Shown: piece after piece, positions 52,701 to 60,500 of the stretch
Layout: each line of letters starts with the position of its first letter
Numbering within the stretch: the stretch's first letter is position 1
From: Daphnia carinata
Taxonomy: Eukaryota > Arthropoda > Branchiopoda > Diplostraca > Daphniidae
Length of the DNA: 64,000 bases
Direction: 5' to 3'
NCBI RefSeq assembly: GCF_022539665.2
Contig: NC_081340.1
Coordinates: 186,001-250,000 of the forward strand
Notes under the pieces: model-generated
The model's input: the letters and a program-made list of their open reading frames with translations, nothing else
Database searches by the model: none
Told to the model about the DNA's origin: nothing
Position numbers and translations under genes: made by a program

Positions 52701-52849
52701 ATAACACTATATTCACATTGAATACACGTATATTTGAACTGTTTGAATGTAGATATTGAAACTCACTGTATCATACTATATTCACATTGAATACACGTAT
52801 ATTTGATACTGTTTGAATGTAGATCATGAAACTGATTCAATAACACTAT
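43795..52849 (-). repeat. 70-bp AT-rich satellite, block C (reverse orientation)
   Basis: About 130 monomers of the satellite in reverse complement. The mix of variants differs: in its left three-quarters the AGCATC allele (read here as GATGCTG) and the ATATTGAAAC join dominate. From about 49,900 to the end the mix returns to that of blocks A and B. Irregular joins near 46175-46260, 49930-49970, 51750-51860 and 52268. The reverse-strand frames at 46610 and 47506 are repeat artefacts. Confidence 0.95.
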
Positions 52850-53137
52850 TTATCCTATTTTAATTTTAATTGCAGGGGACCATTAAATATGTTATATCTA
52901 TTATAGTTCATTTAATAAAATACTACAACAGCCACACCAGAAATATTTATTAAATTTTTCTTACTTTTTAGTGCATAAATAACTTTTCCAGTTGCACTCA
53001 TGTTGTACTTGCTCATACAACTATCAGCAACGAATAGCAAGCAAGTCTTACCTTATCGGAAGCGGTCTAAGCTGTGACACGGGTAGTCCTGTGTTCGATT
53101 CCCCGTGGTTGCATTTCTTCTGAGGTTTTTAATAACA
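52850..53137 (+). repeat. MULE left terminal inverted repeat
   Basis: Starts at or near TTATCCTATTTTAATT just after the last satellite monomer and is matched, in reverse complement, by 57686-57972. Differences are scattered single bases and a few small indels. The exact outer border is uncertain by a few bases. Confidence 0.88.
53041..53113 (+). ncRNA. tRNA-like sequence in left TIR
   Basis: 73 nt with tRNA features at canonical numbering: G1-C72 and three more acceptor pairs (CAA/TTG), T8, G18-G19, A21, C32-T33, an anticodon position reading GTG, A37, T54-T55-C56-G57-A58 and C61. B box TGTTCGATTCC is close to GGTTCGANTCC. The anticodon and D stems are poorly paired and two T-stem pairs are mismatched, so it is a tRNA-derived relic rather than a working tRNA. 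Its internal promoter could still be read by Pol III. Confidence 0.45.
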
Positions 53138-53827
53138 TTTGCGGTTAAGTTAACTATGAATAGTTCAAGAATGTTAATGAATCTTCGCCTGTATGAAAAC
53201 TAGTTCCTTCAAGAAGAACTGTTGAGATACAAGAGAATGGATGAGAGAGGAGATGGTAGATAATGGTAGATGAGCAAAAAATAAATTATTTGTAATTTAA
53301 CATTTTAAAAATTCCTCAACTTCTTTACCAAGAAGAGGATTCTACCACAGAAGTGGATGGCCAAGCATGACATAGCATTACTCATCAAGTGACGTATGCC
53401 AAAGAATTAAGTTAATATTTATATTGACATTGAAATAAAATTGATGAAGAAGATTTATGGGTGCTTAAGACGAAGAGGTCGAAGATTGTTGCCGGCGGCG
53501 AATCGAAAGAAAAGATTTAGGAAGGTCAGAGATCTTCGGATTAAGCAGCTTAAGACTTATGGTTGCACCACATTTAATGACTACTCCATACGACCTTGTA
53601 TCCCGGAAGCTGATGACGCTTGCCTGCGGCGAATTGAAAGAAAAACTTAACGTAAATCCAGGTAATCTTCACTCACGGCAACAGCAAAAAATGCTTCCTT
53701 CCTATTTGTCGAGAGGTGTATTAGCGTTTTGTTCCTCCCCTTTTTGGCAGACTATATATATGGATACAATAATACCATACAACTTTAATAGTTCGTCTTA
53801 GACTTCGATCTAGCACTTACCATTACC
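53138..53827 (+). other. MULE subterminal region, no convincing gene
   Basis: Holds a 25-bp direct repeat with two differences (53489-53513 and 53620-53644, core GCGGCGAAT). Two overlapping short plus-strand frames (53441-53650 and 53559-53801) show no family I know. A GTAATC right after AATCCAG near 53661 could be a splice donor of an untranslated or additional 5' exon. Confidence 0.4.
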
Positions 53828-54377
53828 ATGTCTTCAGCTCGCTTTCAATGTTCGGGATGCAAATCCAGTGCTACTATCGGCCGGAAGCAATTCTGCGTTT
53901 GCCTAGGCTGCCATGTTCCTGTCCATCGTCTTTGTTGTGGTGTTACCTTCCATAAGGGTGTTTCGCCTTCATGGAAGGAGTTCAGCAGCTTTTATCGGTG
54001 CGCCATGTGTTCTAGTGGTAGTGCAGTCCAAGGTTCCACCGAAGATGTAGTGGATGTTGATGGTGCAGTAGCTGGGGGATCAAAAGGCGATGTAGCTGTT
54101 ATTTCTGGTGCTGAAGGTGGTCGTCCAAAGAGATTGCTGAAGCCAAGGAGCATTTTCGACCCTTCCGACGTAGGCAAGAAAAAGCCTCTAGTTCCAGCTT
54201 CTCCACGTCGTCCCTCATCACCACGACAGCGATCAACTCCTCGCATATCTCCTCAGACTAATTCTCCGCGTCGTCCAGCCAGATCTGTCTCCAGAAGCTG
54301 CAATCCCCAGGACTTCATATGCAAGCGATGGAAGAAGAGAAGAAACATTTGCCGAACCCAGCGAATCGACAATGGAG
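53828..54377 (+). CDS. Probable first exon: Cys/His zinc-binding domain and basic tail
   Basis: ATG at 53828 (context ACCATGTC) opens a frame with C-x2-C, then CVCLGCHVPVHRLCC and YRCAMC. That is a Cys/His-rich zinc-binding module of roughly 55 residues, resembling a PHD or related finger. A Ser/Pro/Arg-rich basic stretch (about residues 100-160) follows, likely DNA- or RNA-binding or a nuclear signal. The GGAG|GTATAT donor at 54377/54378 would join it to the transposase exons. However, the ATG frame reaches that donor one base out of phase with exon 2. The +1 frame of the last 60-100 bases fits instead. So a one-base indel around 54250-54320, or an unrecognised splice, separates them. The frame otherwise runs on to 54439. 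Confidence 0.55.
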
Positions 54378-54439
54378 GTATATATTTCTTCTTTATCGCA
54401 ACATGTCTTAGTATTTTATTAACTAAACGTTTTTGTTAG

Positions 54440-56495
54440 CAATCATCGTATGAGGAACCGACGGAGCCATCCTACAAGATTCATGACGAGGGAACGAACA
54501 AGGGACTCCATAAGCTTACTGATGGATTAGGTAATAATTCGAATATAAATGCTAATTGAATAAGACTAAAAGAGGAATTCCTTTCTTAAACTATAGGATT
54601 TTGCTTCAGCAAAAAAGCCATCAGTAAGAGCACATATACATGGCGCTGTACCTCCCGACCTTCTGGAAACCCATGTAAAGCGATCGTGAAACAAAAGAAA
54701 ACCCCCCTTTTGGATTGTTTGCTTAATTACAATAATGCTGACTTCACCCTTGTTCCCCACGATCAAGAGAACACCCACAATCACCCACCAGACATTGGAA
54801 ACCAGAAAAGGGTAAGTGTTTTTAGAAAAAAGTAATTTGAGTTTCTAAATGTGTAACTTGCAATATTTATACATAGGTTGACATCTTTAGAGAATCGAAG
54901 AAAGCCTGCGTCGATCAACAGTTTACGGACCCCAGGGAGATCTTACTTGTCGAACTGAAGAAACGCAAGTCCATAGAAGGAAGACACATGCCGGATGTTG
55001 ATTTGGCCACTCGTCGTTTACGGTACATTAAATAAATAAATTATATCATGACTATGGTTAACGATTAAAGTTTATATTCCAGTTACAAGAGAGCGAAGGT
55101 TATGCCCGCCAATCCCAGGAAAGATGACCCTTTCTTTCCTGTAGTGGAGAATTTCTTCCCTACCGACTGGTATCAGGGCGCCATCTTCGCTGGAACGGCC
55201 CAAGACCGTGCCCGGCACCTTCTGTTCTTCACCCCTACCATGAAGCGCCAACTAGAAGACTGCAAGACATGGCTTATGGACGCAACATTCTATTTTGTTG
55301 ATGAACCCATCAAACAAGTGCGTTTAATTATCTTGATAATGTAACCAAATTAAATTTTAACCTATTTCTCTCTATATAGCTCTTCACGATCAATGGGTTC
55401 ATCAAAAACGACAAGAATGAAATAAAGCAAGTACCCTTATTGTTTTGTTGCATGACCAGGAGAAGAGCAGCCGACTATAGCGCTGTCTTCGAGAAGATAA
55501 AGGTATAGATACTATCTCATTTACAAATAGTTTGTTATGTAAAAATAATAAATTTTATATTGTAATAGGATATAATCCCCCTTCCTAGAGTCCAGCGGAT
55601 CGTGACCGATTTCAAACGTGCTATATTTACGGCTGTCCGCAGGCACTTTGTGGATTGCTAGCACTTTGGCTGCAATTTCCACTGGTGCCAAGGCGTTCTG
55701 AAAAAGGTCCGGGATCTTCACCTTGCCACCCTCTACAACAACAAGGGACCGAATCCAGTGCGAGACTTTGTGTTTCGCCTGCTATGCCTTGCATATCTTC
55801 CAGGTAAATAGCACACAAATGTTATATTTAATTGTCATAAATAACATTTGTGAACTTTAATTTTTTGTAGCTGGTAAAATTCCTGGTGTGTTTGACGCGT
55901 TGAAGAGCTCAGCACCTAGCGAACTTCCAGCACTCATGGATTATATGGAGCGGAATTGGATTCGGGGCAAGTTCTGGACTCCTGAGAACTGGTCATGCTT
56001 CAACATCTTAACGCGTACCAATAACGACTGTGAAGGAATGCACCACCAATGGAACAAGGTAATTTAAATTTGAACAATAATGTGTAATGAATAATTAATA
56101 ACAAAAATGTTTGTAGTTGGCAGGCGGATCTAATTTAAAATTCTACAAGATGACAATGGTATTGCGGAAACTGGCCGAAGAAGTTTCCCTTACTAGCACG
56201 CTACTCTGCCATGACAAAATAAGGGCTCACCGGAAGAAAGAGACCCAACTTAAGAATTCCGTACTGTTCCAGCTTTGGGCGCGCTATCAAAATAATGAGG
56301 TATGTTTTCTAAATTTACAAGAAAGAAAAGTTTCCCTATAACTAATCATTGTTTTTGCAGCTATCTACAATGGATCTACTAGAAGAAATAGTTTTAGAGC
56401 TTAGATCATCATTTCCCGCTATTGTTTCCTCACATGCCCTTAATGTTGCTATAAATAATACTAATGATGAACTAGATATGTCTATAATTGAATAA
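54440..56495 (+). pseudogene. FLYWCH/MULE transposase gene, exons 2-10, with a premature stop
   Basis: Nine exons joined by 58-67 bp GT-AG introns: 54440-54530, 54597-54811, 54877-55022, 55083-55317, 55380-55502, 55569-55803, 55871-56058, 56117-56299 and 56361-56495. Their summed length is a multiple of three and every junction keeps frame. Exon 3 is a FLYWCH zinc finger (TYTWRCTSRPSGNPCKA ... THNHPPD) that would bind the inverted repeats. MULE catalytic features follow: LMDATFYFV in exon 5 (first Asp), QVPLLFCCMT in exon 6, VTDFKRA in exon 7 (second Asp), CNFHWCQ in exon 7, and RTNNDCEGMHHQW in exon 8. An in-frame TAG at 55659-55661, just before the C-x-FH motif, truncates the protein. This could be a domesticated gene, but the flanking inverted repeats make it an element's transposase. 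Confidence 0.85.
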
Positions 56496-56557
56496 CATTT
56501 GTTTGTTTGTAACATGTATTTTATTTGACGAATGTTTACAAATCATCATACTTTATA

Positions 56558-56563
56558 AATAAA
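56558..56563 (+). terminator. Polyadenylation signal of the MULE gene
   Basis: AATAAA lies 63 bp after the stop codon at 56493-56495, on the coding strand. Confidence 0.6.
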
Positions 56564-57165
56564 CTTACATAATCTCAATTGACTTTTTTATTTTAATGTA
56601 ATATGTAATGTAATATATTATGCTTGAATTATTACAATAATACTTGTTGTGCAAGCGACGACTAATGTGCCGATGATGGTTTTGGTTCGTGGCCAAATTC
56701 CCGAGAAGATGATTGTTCTAAAACAAAATAAAATTGCAATAATTATACCAATGTACACCATATAACTATAAATGAATTTACCTTGCATGTTTAAATCCTT
56801 CCAACCATTTACCAATCGAGTGATAATAGAAAGCAAAAGCTTTTAATTGTCCGGAAGAACGGTTTAAACATTCGTTGATCAGAGCTCCCTATGAAAAAAG
56901 AAAAAATAAAATTAATGAAAAAGGAAAAAAAATAACTTAAGAAATAAAAAAACGTTAAACCGGCCTGAGTAAACTGTAAACAAATTTCCAGACAAAACCT
57001 ACAAAGAAGAAAAAGAAGAAACAAAAAATTAGTAAAACATAAGCAAAGTTCACTTGAAACACAATAAAAAAAAAGTGAAAGCATTAAGTGACGTGAAGTA
57101 TAGTTAGGTAGCATACGCATAATATGCAGATATAATTAAATAACTATCGTAAATATTTCTAATCC
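56564..57165. other. MULE internal AT-rich non-coding region
   Basis: About 600 bp of AT-rich sequence. The minus-strand frames here (56618-56836 and 56809-57120) are A/T-tract driven, Phe/Leu/Ile-rich and show no motif. Nothing convincing. Confidence 0.5.
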
Positions 57166-57298
57166 TAGTCGGCCTACGTCCCGACTAAGATATCTATTTA
57201 ACTGAAGGTCCACTGACCTGGGTCAGACAATTGGTTTCACGACGACACTGTGAAACCAATCCCGATTCCTCTGCCCATTGAGGTGACAAGTCTCAATG
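57166..57298. other. Row of four perfect hairpins in MULE 3' subterminal region
   Basis: Four exact inverted repeats follow each other: TAGTCGG/CCGACTA (57166-57187, loop 8); CTGACC/GGTCAG (57213-57226, loop 2); ATTGGTTTCAC/GTGAAACCAAT (57230-57260, loop 9); CATTGAG/CTCAATG (57276-57298, loop 9). A palindrome AGATATCT sits at 57188-57195. The region is less AT-rich than its surroundings and contains no open frame of note. It could be a structured RNA or a protein-binding subterminal region of the transposon. Confidence 0.7.
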
Positions 57299-57685
57299 CC
57301 CTTACACTTAAATTAACAATGCCAGCACTCGAACCGTTGCCTATCCGTTCCGAGCCTGATACAATGTGTCCGGGTACGGCCCAGCACTAGTGAAATAGAA
57401 AATGTACTTACGGTTTGCGACTCCTTAGAAACAATCCGCAGCTGGGCAGGAACTGGGCAGGCCGCTGGACACGAACAACAGATGATTAGCACATTCACAG
57501 CACATTCACGGCACATTCGAAGCACCGTCGACAACCTACACCATGAAGATCTAAATACTGACTGGCTGAAATACTGAAACCACATGTGAAAATTGGAAAG
57601 TCAGAACTACCATTATTTGCCATTTCAGTAGTATTACCCTAAACACCAGTAATTGTTTTCTTCCCAAAAATTCTTTCACAGAATA
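57299..57685. other. MULE region between hairpins and right TIR, no gene
   Basis: Holds three near-copies of GCACATTCAC at 57489-57517. Minus-strand frames at 57313-57585 and 57551-57748 have no recognisable domain, and the second runs into the TIR. Nothing else seen. Confidence 0.45.
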
Positions 57686-57972
57686 ATTATTAAAACCCTC
57701 AGAAGAAATGCAACCACGGGGAATCGAACACAGGACTACCCGTGTCACAGCTTAGAGCGCTACCGATAAGGTAAGAATTGCTTGTTATTCGTTGCTGATA
57801 GTTGTATGAGCAAGTACAACATGACTGCAACTGAAAAAGTTATTTATGCACTAAAAAGTAAGAAAGATTTAATAAATATTTCTGGTGTGGCCGTTGTAGA
57901 ATTTTATTAAATGAACTATAATACATATAACATATTTAATGGTCCCCTGCAACTTAAATTAAAATAGGATAA
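57686..57972 (-). repeat. MULE right terminal inverted repeat
   Basis: Reverse complement of the left repeat. It includes the same tRNA-like block and the same outer motif (AAAATAGGATAA at the outer edge), with a limited number of single-base differences that imply some age since the two ends were identical. Confidence 0.88.
57709..57781 (-). ncRNA. tRNA-like sequence in right TIR
   Basis: Counterpart of the left copy, again exactly 73 nt. Here the acceptor stem is better: six consecutive pairs counting two G-U. G18-G19, C32-T33, GTG at 34-36, T54-T55-C56-G57-A58 and C61 are conserved. The T stem keeps only three of five pairs. tRNA-His would be the nearest by anticodon, but the body is too degraded to assign. 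Confidence 0.45.
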
Positions 57973-58422
57973 AAGATAAATGTTTGGTGAACCATTTAAG
58001 TTATGAATTAACACCATCGGCTTTTTACAAAGGGAAAGGGATATAAGCCGACGCTCTCTCTCCTATTTGAATAAAATAAAATAAATAGGACTATTTCTAA
58101 GGAGAAATAGGACTGATGCCAAGGAGAAATAGGACTGCTGGCATGGAGAAATAGGACTGTCCTAAAAGATTTAAATAGTCAGTCCTATTTCTTCCAGTCC
58201 TATTTCTCCGGTAGAAATAGGACTGGAAATTTTCAGTCCTATTTCTCCAGTCCTATTTCGTTTCAGTCCTATTTCACCAGCTACCAGACGAACACACGAG
58301 ACATTCGTCTACCACAACAGCAAAATTGCGAGTAACCCGTTGAGTCGAAAAATTCACCCGAGTATCAATTTTTTAGCCCTTCCTCTGTCTTCTCATTCTT
58401 TGTCTCCTCGGCGGGGTGTCGT
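57973..58422. repeat. Spacer with ten copies of a 12-mer in both orientations
   Basis: Between 58084 and 58277 the word GAAATAGGACTG (or a one-or-two-base variant) occurs five times forward and five times as CAGTCCTATTTC. Forward copies lie mostly left and inverted copies mostly right, so the whole stretch can fold back on itself. The rest (57973-58083 and 58278-58422) has no gene. A purine-rich run on the minus strand near 58380-58400, just past the BEL pol stop, could be that element's polypurine tract, and LTR sequence may therefore begin here. This was not confirmed. Confidence 0.6.
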
Positions 58423-60189
58423 CTAATGGCTCGAGGAGGTGTCTGGCGAGAATGTCACCTGACGTCTGGGTCTTGGGGCCTTTCTCGAATTTAAAGGATT
58501 AGCGCTACTTGTGCGGGTGTTGGGACTCCCGAACATCGCCGGCCCTAGGTCCGGTTTGACTGGACACATTTTTCGTATGCTGACGGACTCTAGAAGGCAG
58601 AGTTTGTGAGCTGGGCGATGTAATTTGGTGCCACGCACTTGGACCATGGCTGATCGGACAACTTTGTCAGGCCCAGCAAAGACTTCCGTGATTCTTCCAA
58701 GGGGCCAAGAACCGCGCGGAGTGGCTGCGTCGATTATGATGACGATATCACCGACCTCCAAATTGTTTTGGGTTTCGTACCATTTTTTCCGCTCGGTAAG
58801 GCCTGGTACGATCTCGCGCATCCAGCGTCGCCAAAACTGGTCTTCAATGGCTTGAGAAATACGCCAGCGTTTTTTCGATGAGAGGTCTTGGTCAGAAAAA
58901 ACGTCTGGAGGAACATTCGGGTTTGCTCGACCTAGCAAAAGATGGTTTGGCGTCAAACATTCTGGGTCGCTCGGGTATTCGGTTAGCGGGGTCAACTTGC
59001 GGCTGTTGAGAATGTTCTCCACATGCGTTAACGCCGTGACGAGGATTTCATCTGCTAGACGTTGACGACCTAAAACGAATTGGAGCGCATGTTTTGCGGC
59101 GCGCACCATACGCTCCCATACTCCGCCAAAATGCGGAGAAGCTGGCGGGTTGAAGTGCCACGAAGTTGGTTGTCGGCTGAGATGACGGAGAATGGTCGAC
59201 TGGTTTAAATTTTCTAGGCAGACGGCCAATTCACGATGAGCACCGACGAAGTTAGTACCGTTGTCGCTGTGGTATGATGCCGGAACACCACGGCGGTTCT
59301 GAAACCGATCAAGTGCAGCGATGAAAGAGCTGGTGTCGAGGGAGTAGGCCATCTCTAAGTGAACGCTGCGTGAGGAGAGGCAGGTGAATAAGCATCCCCA
59401 ACGCTTGACCGTCCTTCGGAAAAGGGTGACATCCACGGGACCCCAATAATCTACCCCGGTGTGCGTGAAGGCTGGTAGGCCGGCCCGTAGTCGTACCGCG
59501 GGCAAGTCGGCCATTTTAGGCGTTGAACCTTTAGCTCTATACCTGCGGCAGATATAGCATAGGTTCCACACGCGGTGAGTTGTTATACGTCCCTTCGGTA
59601 TCCAAAATTGTTTTCGGGCTTCGTGATGAAGCTGCTCGGCGGATAGATGGCCGCGTTCGCGATGAAGTTGGAACAAAATTAGCTCGGTCAAGCGTTCCTT
59701 AGGCGGAAGAATGATCGGATGGCGTGCGTCTTTAGGAAGCGGAGCCCTTTCGATACGGCCGCCTACGCGCAGTAGTCCGCGATGATCCAGGTGGGGTGCC
59801 AATTTCAATAACGTTGAGTTAGAGGGAATCTGACGGCCTGTTTGTAAGTGGACAATCTCCAACTGGTATGCATTCTTTTGAGCACGCCTCAACAAGAACT
59901 CTTTGGCTTGTCGAATCTCTTCAGCCATCAGCTCACCAAACGAACGATTACCGCTGGAGGATCGCACGTTTTTTACCCAACGTTGCACGTAGGCCACTGC
60001 ACGAATGATGATGTGGATGCGTGAAACGTTTGCGATTAGCGCATCAATGCCATCCTCTTCTCTCTGTACTGCGCCTATCCACGCAGATGGACGAATTTCG
60101 GGATCGCTGGGATCGATAGAGGGAAGAAAGGGGTGTTTGGGCCAGTTTTCAGGGTCCCGTAGGTAGGCTGGACCCATAAACCATCGATG
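58423..60189 (-). pseudogene. pol: BEL/Pao integrase and C-terminal domain
   Basis: The open frame follows an in-frame TAA (60192-60190) that separates it from RNase H. The first ATG is at 60177, but the domain was originally continuous with the upstream segment. The integrase zinc finger is H-x-H..C-x2-C (RGHLSAEQLHHE, LCYICRRYR). Catalytic residues are in GVDYWGPV (D), HSDNGTNF (D) and PHFGGVWERM (E). The DUF5641-like tail shows LTPNHLLLGR, WRRWMREIVPGL, GDIVIIID and PRGSWPLGRI. This part has no internal stop and all integrase catalytic residues. As part of the polyprotein it cannot be made from this copy without bypassing the stops. Confidence 0.9.
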
Positions 60190-60500
60190 TTAGCCAGTAA
60201 ATTCCCCGGCATTCAAACCTCGGCTGGCGTCGTCGGCCGGGTTTAAGCTGCTCGGCACGTAATGCCACTGGTCTGGTAACGATGTTTCTAATATTTCGCC
60301 GACGCGGTTTCCAACATACACGTTGAAGCGGCAGGAAGTTGACTTGATCCAGCTCAATACCGTCGTCGAATCGGACCAGTAGAGCGCGCGGTCGAATTTG
60401 ATGTCTAGCTCCTCCACCAGCAAGTTGGAAAGTCGGATGACCAAGACTGCAGCTGACAATTCCAGCCTAGGGATCGTCAGAAATTTGAGATTTCGCGATG
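60190..60500 (-). pseudogene. pol: BEL/Pao RNase H segment (frameshifted)
   Basis: LTIPRLELSAAVLVIRL and ALYWSDSTTVLSWIKS are the RNase H-like parts of the BEL/Pao Peptidase_A17/RNase H region. FNVYVGNRVGEILE, WHYVPSSLNPADDASRG and a TAA stop follow. The frame differs by one base from the upstream RT segment (switch around 60484-60494), so a one-base indel has occurred there. The same frame extends to 60633 but upstream of the switch it is only an overlap. Confidence 0.85.

Larger units (their letters stand above)
52850..57972 (+). mobile_element. MULE-type DNA transposon with long terminal inverted repeats
   Basis: The ends (52850-53137 and 57686-57972) are near-perfect inverted copies of almost 290 bp. 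Between them lies one multi-exon gene with a FLYWCH zinc finger and MULE transposase motifs. Long inverted repeats plus this transposase define a Mutator-like element. The expected 8-11 bp target duplication was not found: the left flank is satellite (block C) and the right flank is not. The transposase is broken, so this copy should move only with help from another element. Confidence 0.85.

Noticed and set aside
15904-52849. Regular short repeats that look superficially like a CRISPR array
   Set aside because: There are no unique spacers; repeat and join are both conserved, monomers are about 70 bp, and there are hundreds of copies in a eukaryotic context. This is a satellite.
53041-53113. 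A functional tRNA-His gene in the MULE end
   Set aside because: The anticodon triplet and landmarks fit, but the anticodon, D and T stems have too many mismatches; called tRNA-like only.
53441-53801. Two overlapping short frames upstream of the MULE gene
   Set aside because: They overlap in different frames, include the direct repeat, and resemble no known domain; kept only as part of the subterminal region.
56618-57120. Minus-strand hydrophobic frames (possible membrane proteins)
   Set aside because: Phe/Leu/Ile content follows from A/T tracts; there is no start context, and they sit in non-coding parts of a transposon.
52840-57985. Target-site duplication flanking the MULE
   Set aside because: The 9-12 bases outside the two TIRs do not match (satellite on the left, AAGATAAATG on the right), so none is claimed.
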